Shown: positions 34,834-45,942 of the stretch, in pieces
How the letters are laid out: each line of letters starts with the position of its first letter
Position numbering within the stretch: position 1 is the stretch's first letter
Origin: Buddleja alternifolia
Taxonomy: Eukaryota; Streptophyta; Magnoliopsida; Lamiales; Scrophulariaceae
DNA: 64,000 bases
Direction of reading: 5' to 3'
Assembly: GCA_019426215.1 (NCBI GenBank)
Contig: CM033402.1
Location: 36,444,657 to 36,508,656, forward strand
Position numbers and translations under genes: made by a program
Notes under the pieces: model-generated
Database searches by the model: none
What the model saw: the letters and a program-made list of their open reading frames with translations, nothing else
What the model was told of the DNA's origin: nothing

Positions 34834-37800
34834 TGTTAGGAAATTTCTTGTTAGATGTTTTGATGATGAAAATTAGGATTCTATGTTAGACCCCAAAATA
34901 TGTAAGTTTGATTTTATCAGAAATCATGTATAAGCTTTGAGCGTTAGATTTGTAATAGGCTTTATTTATTTTCATTTTAGTCTGTTAGGCTAAGTAGTCT
35001 TAGACTGAGCGTCTGATAAATTCTGAGTGAGCTTATTAGTAGTTAAGTTTGAAGACTCATGCATCTGAAGTCTGAATAAAGATGAAGATTCTAAGCGTCC
35101 AAGTTGTTGGGTTGGGTTCTATTCCCTGGGTGGCTCGTGGCAGCGGAATTTAAAAATAAACGTACAACCACCCGAAACAGGAATAATGGTGTGCTCGATT
35201 ATGCTATAAAGAATGTTGCAAGAATTTTTACCTTTCGATTAAATTCTCACAGCAACCAATTTGATCTTTTCAACCCTGTGGTGCAATTCCACATGATTCC
35301 TTGGAGAAAATCGCCCGTCAATTGTATCTCCGGTATTAGTGCTCCAAACGTCGCACCTCTAAGATGTATCCACACCTCATTCAAGTCACCACCTACTTCG
35401 TTATTGGTGCTAGCCAACGAAATAGATCTAAGTCTAAAACCTAGGCTTGATTATGTGAAGGGATGGAATATGTGAATTGTTAAGTTCAACACATGAACAA
35501 AACGATGTCGTATTGGAACAAGGGAAGGGGCATTTTTTTGGCTTAAGGATGATAAGAAAAACTCTCTTCCTTTTCTAGCTGGGGTTCGAATTTTCCTCTC
35601 AAGAAAACTTAGGGTTTTTAGTCTTGCACTCACATATATATAGAATAGGAACCCTAGAGTCCTTATTCAACTGCAAGACTTGGAGAAGAAGAAAACTCTT
35701 TCCTTCTTCACCAAGATTTCGAATCCCAGCTGCCAAGGCCTCTTGAATTCGGCCATCATCCTTATTTGGAGTCCAAGAATTAATTCTTGACTCCATATTT
35801 AATTATGGGCTAAACTCCATATTTAATTATGGGCTAAACCCATCAATTAAATATTACCATATAATTAAAACCCGTTAATTATATTCTCTTATTCCAATTG
35901 ACTTATTTATTTAACTTGAGTCAAGCCCAACTAAATAAAATACTTGGATTCTACTAGGTCCATTAATTTAATTAATTCTACAAGATTAATTAAAATAGTC
36001 AAATTAATTGAATCACCTCAATTAATTCATATTCCACATTAGGAAAGGACTAGACTTTCCTAATTTCCTGAAATTGATTAATCACATCATTTAAGCAGTG
36101 ACTCTCATGAGTTAAGTGTGTGACCCCTTAGGCTCGTCTACTATCTAGTAGTAAGTACACTTTCCCAAAGTGCTAGTGTACTTTCCTAAAATAGAAAGTA
36201 CTAGATTAAATCATTCCTTTGATTCAATCAAGCCTCGAATTAATCACCACATTAATTCTCAGCACTTACAAGTCGTGGTTACTGTCTAGCAACGGGCCAC
36301 GAAGACCTAGATAAAGACGAAGATAAAGATGAAGATAAAGATACGCCTTTCGTGATCTCGATCCTCGTATAAGTAAGATCCCTCCATCTAATGTCCCGAT
36401 TGAATCTAGAGCAGTGGCTAAGGTCGAAGCTCCATTAATTCAATAACTATGTTTCCCAAATACGGTGAGATCGACTTCAACTATCTAAACGAGGAAACCC
36501 TACGCCTCTTTAGATATCATATTTCGGCCGAAGATTCCTAAAGTCGATTCACTATGTAAACATAGGAGATTCACTGACAAGTCTAATGTCAGAGATAGAT
36601 CCCATCTTGATTCTCACGTGCCTTCATACACAATTAGCCCATGTCTGATTTTGCCCATTTGCGATCATCTAAGTAATCATGTAACAAAATTGGTGCGCCG
36701 GGCATAAACTCTAACACAAGCGTCAAGCTATATCAAGCGATTGATTCAAGGACAGAAGTGATTCAGATTGAATGAGCGTCTATTAAAGATAAGATTTTAC
36801 CTGAATTTATTTCTAAGTCCAGAAGGAGTTTAATGCAAATATTCTCAGTTCATTGATTGCCAACGGGCATTTAATTCAAATGCATTAAATGCTGATAAGA
36901 GCATTAAATGTGATAAGCATTCCAAGACGTACGGAGAAACCACCCTATTGGACTGTCAACTGTTTAGAGACTGTAGCACCAACTTTTGTGCAGCAGATTT
37001 TCAGGAAAAAGGACAAAAGTTGTTCACTCGCGGAAGTGAGAGACATGCACCTGTGCATGTGTCAAACGGACACTTTTTCCAAGAATGCTTATAAATAGGA
37101 CTTCAACAACAAGCCAAAATAACCATCGTATTACAAGCCAAATTGTTGTTGCATTGAAGTCTCAAGTACTCAAACTCTCAGAAAAGCCAGAATATTCAAG
37201 CAAACATTCTCTTTGCCTTTCTTCAATTCCTGAGATAGTCAACCAATATCTCAAACATTCTTTTCGAAGAAACCTACATTACTATTGAAATATTCCAAGT
37301 TGTTTGAACTTTTCCAAAATCAAACAAACCGTTAAAAAAACCTCATCCAAGCCTCGAGATCTGTGTGAAGTCGAAGTTGGATACTTGTATTATTTCTGGG
37401 TGAAAGAAGCAAGGGGGTAGAAGTGTCTTAGAGCTGAAATCTGTGTGACCAAGGAGCTCAAGTCATCAATATCCATCTCTCCTTAATTTGTAGAAGATTT
37501 TGTGTGATTCTTTGAGAATCATTTTAGTGGATTGCCTCCGAGTGTTCGAGGAGAAGAAGGACGTAGTTGGGATTACACCACCCAACAAACCTTACAAATA
37601 TTGTGTTCTTTACTTTATAGTCAATTTCATTACTATCATATCATTGTATAAATTTGTTACGTAAACACAATCAAACGATAAGCAATTAAGATACATCTTG
37701 TGACGCTAAAACTTTCAAAGAGAAGATTTTAAAATCATTCCACTGTGCTAACCTTGATTAAAGAACTGAACTCTTAAACCTACTCGGTTATAGTATTCAA

Positions 37801-37986
37801 ATTTTGAGTCTAAGTTAATCTTTTCAAAACAGTCTTCAAGTAGACGCTCAGCCAAGCGCCCACATTTTCAAGCGTCCAAACTAATTTCAATATGAAACTT
37901 TTTGAAGTCGAAAAAGACTTCAGAGTCTATTCAACCCCCCCCCCCCTCCCTCTCTAGACCCTTTCGTATGCCACTTGGGACCATCA
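34834..37986 (+). repeat. SireB 3' LTR, interrupted by a solo LTR of another Copia family
   Basis: Native segments are 34,834-35,104 and 36,722-37,986 (1536 bp in total without the insertion and one TSD copy). The sequence is nearly the same as the 5' LTR. Visible differences include an extra ATTCTATG near 34,880. It ends CACTTGGGACCATCA at 37,986, followed by the TSD CTAAT. Confidence 0.9.
35105..36716 (-). mobile_element. Solo LTR (1612 bp), different Copia family, inside the SireB 3' LTR
   Basis: The plus-strand ends are TGTTGGGTTGGG and ...AACTCTAACA. Flanks are CAAGT (35,100-35,104) and CAAGC (36,717-36,721), a 5-bp TSD with one mismatch. Removing it restores the LTR sequence 'gcgtccaagcgtcaagc' found uninterrupted at 23,136. 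The minus-strand start TGTTAGAGTTTATGCCC is typical of Copia LTRs. It is not obviously related to the 888-2518 family except at the tips. Confidence 0.88.
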
Positions 37987-38960
37987 CTAATTATAAAGGT
38001 ATCATTGGATCACTTATTAAGAAATTTGATGGAAAATACATCATCTTCAAAAATTCCGATGAGCCAAACGCTTAAGCTACATAAAGATAAGAGTGGGAAG
38101 AAAATCGATATCACTAATTATACAGGTATCATTGGATCACTTCTTTAGCTAACCGCTAGTAGACCTAATATTATATTTTCGGTATGCATGTGTCCATGCT
38201 TTCAAGCTGATCCTAGAGAGTAACACTTAATTGCTGCCAAGAGAATCCTTAAATACCTATAAGGCACACAAAATGTGGGCTTATGATATTTAAGGGACTC
38301 TCCTTTTGAACTAATTGGTTATTCAGCAGATTTTGCAGGATGCAAAATTGATAGAAAAAGTACAAATGGTACATGACAATTTCTTGGTAATAGGTTAGTT
38401 TCATGGCATAGCAAGAAACAACAATCCATAGCGACTTCTACCGTCGAGGCAGAATATGTAGCCGCTGGCAATTGTTATGCACAAATCCTTTGGAAGAGCT
38501 AATAACCTATGATGCACCGACACGGACACGGGGAACGGCATTTAAAAAAAAATATAGGACACGACACGGCTTTGACACGGCTGTCTAATTTTTTTTTTGT
38601 ATATATATATTATATATAAATTTGTATTTTACTTGTTTCTTTGTAAATCTATGTATATTGTAAATAATACAACTATTTATCAATAACAAATGCAAAATAA
38701 AAATATAAACATAAACTAAATATAACAATAAATATCTTTTAACCATAAACTAAATTCCGACACGCGCACGACTCCGCCCGGGGATAATTTTCGGAGTGTC
38801 CGTGCTTTCTAGCTAATAACTTAGAGATTATGGAATCATCTTAGTTCCTACCCCTATTCATTGTGATAACCAAAGTGCCTTATCCATGACCCAAAACCCA
38901 GTTCTTCATTCTACAACCAAACATATTGACATTCACAACCATTTCTTGCGTTGACCATGT
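37987..38960 (+). pseudogene. SireA RNase H (fragment) with internal tandem duplication and MITE
   Basis: After the TSD CTAAT the SireA reading resumes (NYKGIIGSL). About 127 bp later (38,114) the same motif repeats, a local tandem duplication. 38,150-38,500 reads SRPNIIFSVCMCPCFQ, GYSADFAGCKIDRKSTNGT (one codon of the SDADF motif lost) and ATSTVEAEYVAAGNC. The MITE at 38,507 interrupts 'LRDYGII'. 38,821-38,960 reads PTPIHCDNQSALSM. Numerous stops are present. Confidence 0.75.
38507..38810 (+). mobile_element. 304-bp MULE-like MITE with 10-bp TSD
   Basis: The direct repeat AGCTAATAAC lies at 38,497-38,506 and 38,811-38,820. The imperfect terminal inverted repeats share TGCAC-GACAC (left 'gatgcaccgacacggacac', right 'ggagtgtccgtgc'). 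The interior is AT-rich and non-coding. TSD length and ends fit a Mutator-derived MITE. Confidence 0.85.
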
Positions 38961-38984
38961 TCAAAAGAAAGATATCTCCATGCA

Positions 38985-39048
38985 TTTCAGGGTCTATTCA
39001 AACTCCCCCCCCCCTCTGACCTTTTTTATATGTCATTAGGGACCAACA
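38985..39048 (+). repeat. Terminal fragment of the SireA 3' LTR
   Basis: 'ttcagggtctattcaaactccccc' and '...attagggaccaaca' match the last ~60 bp of the SireA/SireB LTR type. Everything between RNase H and this tip (third ORF, PPT, most of the LTR) has been deleted. Confidence 0.7.
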
Positions 39049-40210
39049 AGCATTAAAGCAATATCTTATCTTTTTTGTGGGAAATTCCTTTATGTCATTT
39101 TGTCTTTAGTCTTTAGTAGATGATACGTGTAAAATGCAGTGATAAAAAATATATAATCAACTTGCAACATTGTTGTTAAAAAAAATTCAACTAACTACAT
39201 TATTAGTATGATCAAATTTCGACGATATTTTAAACTATTATGAAAACCAAATAACACATGAAGCAACAAAATTAACCTTAATGCCAAAAAAATATAAAGA
39301 ATTGCAAGAAACAATAATCCCTCCCTCATATACGTCATGTATTGTGAGCCTTTCATCATACCAAAAAGAATTCAAACTTCGTTCCAAAGTTAGGGGAAAA
39401 CAAAATTTCTCCACTTTCCCCAATTTTCAGAGAAAGATCCATCAACCATTGAACAATTGATGCATTTATAGTTCTTGGTGGCTTTTAACAATGACCAAAG
39501 AAGCAATTAACTTGATTAAGTGGAGTTGGATGAGACATTAAAACTCGTAAATAATAAAAATTCTAAGGAAATTTATCGTATTATCAATCACCCAAACAAC
39601 TCATTAGTTAGGGGTATAAACGATCTGAGCTCGAGCTCAAATATATACCATGTCGAGCTCGACGTGCCTAGTTTTCAATGTTCAAGCTCGAGCTCGATCT
39701 ATATAAGAATACACAATTATTATTAATATAAATATGTAGTATAACCAAAATATTTTAAAATTTATAAGAATCGCGAGCCAATTCGTGATATCTGTAACAT
39801 ATAAGAAAACTCAACTCAACTCAACAAAGAACTCGAGCTCGAGTTGGCTGGACTTTAATTGCACCCCTACCAATAATAATGCAATTGATAATTTTATTTC
39901 TTTCATATGCTTTTACTCTTTTCCTCTTTGCATTTAAATTTTGTTGATTCTTCAAAACAAAAATTATGATTTTGTTCTTGTTTGATGTTAATGCAGTTAG
40001 TGTAGTTTGCTCTTAGTCGTTTTAACTAACTGTTAGTTTTATGTCTAATTCGAATTTGGACATGTAGTTAGTGTAGTTTGCTCTTAGTCGTTTTAACTAG
40101 CTGTTAGTTTTATGTCTATTTCAAATTTGGACTTCTGCATGTTCTGTTTGTTGTTTCTTTTTAGTTTGTTAATGGAAATTTTTTTATTATAAAAGAGATA
40201 TATATATATA
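39049..40210. other. Non-coding spacer with a hAT-like MITE and a 71-bp tandem duplication
   Basis: There is no gene. 39,609-39,869 has inverted ends TAGGGGTATAA / TTGCACCCCTA and internal 'gagctcgagctc' repeats, a common plant hAT-type MITE pattern. The candidate 8-bp flanks match at only five of eight bases. 39,995-40,136 is two copies of a 71-bp unit (starting agttagtgtagtttgctctt). A TA repeat ends at 40,210. Confidence 0.5.
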
Positions 40211-40300
40211 GGGTCAAGATCTAATACATACCCTCTCTTAGATAAGATATAAGACCCAATATACACCATTGGATCAATTAAATCCAACGGTCCAAATTAT
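40211..40300 (+). repeat. Left terminal inverted repeat of the ULP-MULE
   Basis: About 90 bp align, with gaps and mismatches, to the inverse of 49,383-49,472. Shared blocks include AATACATACC, AAGACCCAAT and GATCAA/AAATCCAA. The ULP start codon lies 260 bp inside. Confidence 0.8.
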
Positions 40301-40559
40301 TCACTGTACACGCGGGAAACCCAAATATTAAGCTGTCTGCGGGGTATTTTGGTTATTTACACCCATTATACCTCGATTCTCTCCTACATTCTCTCCCCCG
40401 TCTCCCCTGAAATCTCTCCCAATTTTAAACCTAATAAACATACAGATTCGTCGAAATCTCTCCCATTTTTAAAACCTGCCAAAATTAAACTCTAATTTTC
40501 TATAGCTGGGAACCCTAGTTCTGATACTCTCGCAAACCGATTTCATTTTCATCAAAAAA

Positions 40560-43500
40560 ATGAGGACGAAAAATCCATCCAGAATAACAGGTATCGATTA
40601 TACACACTTTTCATTTCTTCTTCGACCTATGGGTGACAATATTACGTATTTTGTGGATTTTGATGGCTTCTGTACGTATACTCTGTGTATTACAACTATA
40701 TTGGGAACGCGCAATGTATCTATACGCTGGTTTTATTTGTTTTGATGGTTTATGTACCTATGGGTGTAATATTATGGTTAGGTTATATGCATATTTGAGT
40801 AACATATGCTGTATATAATTACGTCATTTTCTTCATTCTAAATGTATAATATATAAAACGTAGATGTATAATGGTTTGCATTGTAATGTATAATAATGAA
40901 TAACACTGTGTATAATATTATACATCATATTAATTGTACTGTGTATGCACATACTGCATATTTGGATGTATAATGGTTTGCATTAAAGTGTATAATAATG
41001 AATAACACTGTGTATAATATTATACATCATATTAATTGTACTGTGTATGCACATACTGCATATTTGGGTGTATAATGGTTTGCATTGAAGTGTATAAAAC
41101 ATGAATAACACTGTGTATAATATTTGTGTATGTATAATCTGGATTTGTGATTTACATTATACATTATACTTAATTTTTTAGTGTATGATGTCTTTGTCTA
41201 CTCTGTAATGCAGATGCTGAAGCAGATTCATCCTCTACCAATTCAATTGAGAGGTTGCAACTTGTGCCTGCCGATGTTGTTGAGCCTCTTAGTGTTGAAC
41301 AACCTAGTACTGATGAGGAATACGTACAATCAGCAGAAGAATCGTCTGATCAAGACGAAGATACCAAATCAGACCAACAACCTGCTGCTCGGAAAAGACG
41401 CGCGACACACCGCCCTCCTGTAAAAACAAAATCTAAAAAACAGAAAACCCAGACCGTATCCAAACTGCCACCAAAGGGGAAAAGAAAGTGGTTGAATATA
41501 CACGAATAAGAGTATCGATGAAGGTCTTGGTGGATACTCTTTCAAAACTGACCGAACCACAACGGGAATGGGTGAGACAATCCGGGTTCGGATCCTTTTT
41601 GGATTTCAACATTACAGAGCTGCCTCACCGGCTTGGATATAAAGTTCTAAAATCTTTAAATCCAGCAAATTTCAGGCTTACTCTGCCCGGAGGAAAAATA
41701 AATATTACAGAGTATGATGTGGCCGAGGTTTTGGGATTTCCACACGGGAAGCGGCCTATAGACCTCACTGTAAAAAATCAAAAGAGATTAGACACATTCA
41801 CTGACCAATTTGGCCTTGATAAGTCCAAAAAGTTTAAAGTTTCAGCGTCAATGGTCGTGAAGGCAATTCAATCTGATAAACAACTCACAACTCAATTCAA
41901 GCTGAATTTTATGATGATTATGTATAATTGCTTGATAGAGACCCCTGGTACACCATTCGTCAACAAGAAGATACTCAATTTCAAGGGGTCTCTTGATGAG
42001 TTGTCAATATACAATTGGCCCGGACTAGTCCTGAATAGTTTGGGAGACACAAAACACGTTTGGGAAGAGGATCCGGCGAAACGCATGTACACTGGACCTC
42101 TTCTATTTATGATTGTAAGTTTACAGTGCCTCTTCTGATGTTGATTGTGTTCCAATAATGTGTTTTTGTTGATTTAGTGTATAATGTGTATAATGTGTTA
42201 AATGAACTTAACACTGTATTTTACAGTGTATAACTCATACACTATAATGTGTTATAATTTGCTGTATGAACTTAACACTATATTTTACAGTGTATAACTC
42301 ATACACTATAATGTGTTATAATGTGCTATATGAACTTAACACTATATTTTACAGTGTATAACTCATACACTATAATGTGTTATAATGTGTGTAATGTGTA
42401 TAATGTATTTTTGTTGATTTAGTGTATAATGTGTCTAATGTGTTAAATGAACTTAACACTATATTTTACAGTGTATAACTCATACCCTGTAATGTGTTAT
42501 AATGTGTTATATGAACACATTATAATGTGTATAATGTGTTATAATGTGTATAATTTACAGTGTATAACTCATACCCTGTAATGTGTTATAATGTGTTATA
42601 TGAATAGCACTGTATAATAGTATATTATCTAGTGTACAATGGTTTATCATATACTGAATAATGGTTTACATGTTACTGTATACTTCTATGATCTCAACTT
42701 TTTTCTTTTCCTCCAAATTCAGATATTGTATGCTGACAGAGTCAACTACAAGGGGCATAGGACAGTACCAAGATCAATCCCAACTTGGCTCACTTGGACA
42801 GACTCTGCGCTACGAGAAAAGAGTAACATAGAGATTAAACAGGGAGTTTTTGGCCAGGGGATCATATCAAAGGGGCAGTGGGAAATGAAGGCTGACAAAG
42901 GGAAGCATGTTGCACAACATATTGAAGCTCCCAAACAACCCACTACCTCTTTAGAAGCTCCCACAGTATCAGATGCATCCATCAAGGACTGGAATACATT
43001 TGAAGAGGTATGCATCTTTATGTAATTAGTCAAATTATTATAACTGTATACTTTTCAATCACATGATGTATAATTGTACTTAAATATAGTGTATAATGGT
43101 TTGAACACTACTGTATACGCAGGGGATGATTTTCAATTTGGAAAGGGCTGCATTGGACCTAGTGGATAAGCTTATTAAGTACAATGGATACATCCAATCA
43201 TGTGACTCCATTCTTCCATCAAATCCACGGTTGAAGGTGATTGAAAAAAGGGTGTTAGATCATGTTATAAAATTGTATAGAACAAAACCAGAGACAAGTT
43301 CTTATCAACCGGATGCCCCTTCCTCACCTGAACAACATGCAGCCGCCCAATCTGATCCGCCTCTCCAACTCGAACAAACTACACCGGTTAATAGAATAAG
43401 TCCACCGGTTTATTCACAGCCCACCTTCAATTTGTTGACACAAACACCGGCAAAACCGCGTCAGGAGGATCCAGTGGGGGAACCAGAGGCAAGAACATAT

Positions 43501-45453
43501 CAACCAGGTGCCCCTTCCTCACCTGAACAACATGCAGCCGCCCCAGCTGATCCGCCTCTCCAACCCGAACAAACTACACCGGTTAAGAGAGTACGTCCAC
43601 GAGTACAATCACAGCCAACCTTCAACTTGTTGACACAAACACCGGAGAAACCGCGTCAGGATGATCCAGAGGGGGCTGTGTTGTCAATTGCTAGACAATA
43701 CACCGGTGACACCTCCCACATCTCTGAGCAAGCATCTCCAGATGTGACAACAAGGGACGAAAAATCCATTGTCACAGAACGATTCCCTCATCCAGACGTT
43801 ACCATTGCCCCGGCTGTTGAGATCATTGGAGAAACAAAGAGACAATTCAAACCAGCTCCAGACTTGTGTTCTCCATATGTTCAACGGGTTGTGAATATAA
43901 TCTCAAAACAGGGCGCAAATGAAAAAAGGCTATGGGATTGGGTGAATCAAGTTGCCGAAGACGACATGTGAGTACATTTATAATACAATTGTTCTATTTG
44001 TATTCCTTTGAATTTTAAATACACACTATGTAATAACCGAATGTACTATGTATAATGGTAATATTGATTAACATGATATTACATCATTATACATTCTGTA
44101 TAATGAACAATAACTTATTACACTATATATATGATTTTACAGAACTGTTGTTTTCACAAGTGGTGATGTACTTGGCTATATTTGGGATGTAAAGACATTG
44201 TCTCAACGGACCGAGCTTTTATCTGGAGTCATAGACCTCTGGTCATACCTGTTGAACAATGGCGAGTCAACAAGAGCACCCGCATCACCGCTTAGATTTT
44301 TTTCCACGTGTCCGACACGGTAGAATATACTTCTTTACTTCTTGTTAATGCATACGATATAATGTTCTGCTCGCTAACTAATTTTTTTAAAAAATTTGAT
44401 AACAGGTTTTCTTCACGTCAAACAAAAGCGCCAATCATGATGATGCACTGCATCAAAAATTCGTGGAAAACATCACAAATCGTCTGAACATGTTTCCAAG
44501 AGTGAACATAACCGATGTAACGTTGGTAAGCTAACATCGTTACATTGTTAAAATTATCGAATGTTATGGAGATTCATTAACACCACTTTCATCCCATCGA
44601 TATATAGGTTGTCTTTCCTATTCTTCACGCTGGACACTACTACGTGATGTGCTTTAATTTGAAGCAGCCAGCTATTGAGATCCTTGACAATAGCAAAACG
44701 GATGTGTCGTTCGAAAACAAATACCAACATGTGCCATTCACTTTGGTAACAATCCTTTAAACACTAATGTTTATTTTTTTTATGTCAATATATATGTGTT
44801 AAATCTTCATTATCACACAATTAACCCACTTAATAATGATATGATAATACACTGTTAATAATATTATACTGCTGTATAATGATTGTGTATACAATGTATA
44901 ATTATTAATTATACACTGTATATTAAGTCGATAATGTACTGTATAATGATATTAATATATTTATACACTGTGCCTCATAGCTTTTTTGTTTGATTGTTTC
45001 AAAACAGAGGGCCATGTTTACCAAATTCCTGAATGATATGAACCATCCAGCTGCACAAGCATTGTCGACGGTAGAAATGGAACGGCTTCCAATGCCATGG
45101 CGTACGCACAGAAACAGCTCGGACTGTGGTGTTTTTGTAATGCGTCACATGGAAACTTACTTCGGTGGGGGATTAAAGACTTGGGATGCAGAATTGGGTG
45201 CAGAAAGCGTAATGATTTACACTTTTTTATTCTACGAAATGAAAGTTTCTGAAAATCTTTATTTTCCTGTCTATCTAACTTTAATATTTATATAATGCAG
45301 AAAGGACAAGTTGCAAAACTCACTAGATTGAGAGCACTTTATCTGGAGAAAATCCTCACTTGTGATTTGAACACACTCAAGGACGACATTATCAAACGAT
45401 CAAGGGATTGGGAACGTGAACAAGCCCAACTGAAAAAGGGGAAGAAACGCTAG
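40560..45453 (+). CDS. ULP1-like (peptidase C48) SUMO-protease-related protein carried by the MULE
   Basis: Nine exons with GT-AG introns: 40560-40590, 41214-42114, 42723-43007, 43123-43967, 44143-44319, 44406-44525, 44608-44745, 45008-45208 and 45301-45453. The N-terminus has an acidic tail and a basic KRR/KSKKQK patch (possible nuclear signal). A plant-transposon N-terminal domain follows (RLGYKVLKSLNPANFRL, EYDVAEVLGFPHGKRPIDL), then a Pro/Gln-rich linker with a duplicated ~65-residue segment (43,290-43,660). The C-terminal C48 fold has His in AGHYYVMCFN, Asp in IEILDNS and Cys in SSDCGVFVMRHME. The oxyanion Gln usually six residues before the Cys appears to be His. Two single-base shifts (about 41,480 and in the T7 at 44,297) break the frame. 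All other junctions are in phase. Confidence 0.8.
40855..41125. repeat. 102-bp tandem repeat in intron 1 of the ULP gene
   Basis: About 2.5 copies start at 40,864, 40,966 and 41,068, each beginning 'atgtataatggtttgcatt'. The unit contains GTATAATG and its complement. Confidence 0.85.
42180..42600. repeat. 64-bp tandem repeats in intron 2 of the ULP gene
   Basis: 'gaacttaacactatattttac' recurs at 42,204, 42,268 and 42,332, with a further spaced copy at 42,449. The 'gtataatgtgttataatg' motif lies between copies. Confidence 0.85.
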
Positions 45454-45942
45454 ATTTAAACAACGTGATACGTTTACAACATTTTTTGTTAGATGTACAT
45501 GTTATTAGTTTTTGTACAATTTATTAGTTTTTGTACATCACGTTATTAGTTTTAGTTGAACAGTTTAAATATATAAAAAATTTGTTCATTGCTCATAACC
45601 TGTTTATATTGTTCTGGCCATTGAGTTTAATTGTTAATGTTATATAAAGCACATAAGTATACATTCTAACAGCCCCAATATATTCACTGTACATAATAAA
45701 AAAACTCAATTAAAGTATATAATTAAACAGTATAATTAAAAAAACACTAAAAAATATACAACATACATTATGACATTTTTTAACATACACTTCATTCACT
45801 TTCAATAAATGTTTCAGTATACACAGAGATCCTTTGAATCATTATACATTGATTAACATATCATTATACACTATAAAATGATATGTTATACATTGAATGC
45901 TACTTAATTGTACAGTACTAATTGTAAAAAAAGAAAACACTT
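45454..45942. other. Convergent intergenic region of the ULP-MULE
   Basis: This 489-bp non-coding stretch lies between the two convergent stop codons. It is very AT-rich, with repeated 'tatacatt/cattatac' words, and would hold both polyadenylation regions. I see no gene in it. Confidence 0.6.

Larger units (their letters stand above)
22888..37986 (+). mobile_element. SireB: 15.1-kb Copia/Sirevirus-type retrotransposon nested in SireA
   Basis: The 5' LTR is 22,888-26,099 and the 3' LTR is 34,834-37,986. The target duplication CTAAT is at 22,883-22,887 and 37,987-37,991. After subtracting the inserted solo LTR (plus TSD) from each, the native LTRs are 1529 and 1536 bp and look nearly identical by eye, so the insertion is younger than SireA. 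The interior has PBS, gag, protease, integrase, RT, RNase H, a third ORF and a polypurine tract, which is the Sirevirus layout. Stops in gag and pol, and a mutated integrase residue, make it defective. Confidence 0.92.
14291..39048 (+). mobile_element. SireA: old Copia/Sirevirus-type element, multiply interrupted
   Basis: The order is LTR 14,291-15,753, PBS 15,756, gag, protease, integrase, RT, RNase H, then a deletion leading into the last ~60 bp of a 3' LTR (ends at 39,048 with GGGACCAACA). Insertions split it at 17,465-18,122 (TIR element), 20,152-21,827 (solo LTR), 22,888-37,986 (SireB) and 38,507-38,810 (MITE). Each is flanked by its own target duplication. Removing them restores homology to SireB. 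The third ORF and most of the 3' LTR are missing. Many stops and frameshifts make it non-functional. Confidence 0.85.

Noticed and set aside
39520..39726. 68-codon frame over the gagctcgagctc repeats
   Set aside because: Repeat-derived coding bias within a MITE-like sequence; no recognisable protein.
40855..42600. Regularly spaced repeats considered as a CRISPR-like array
   Set aside because: The units are direct tandem repeats without unique spacers, in introns of a plant transposon gene; no cas genes, and the host is a plant.
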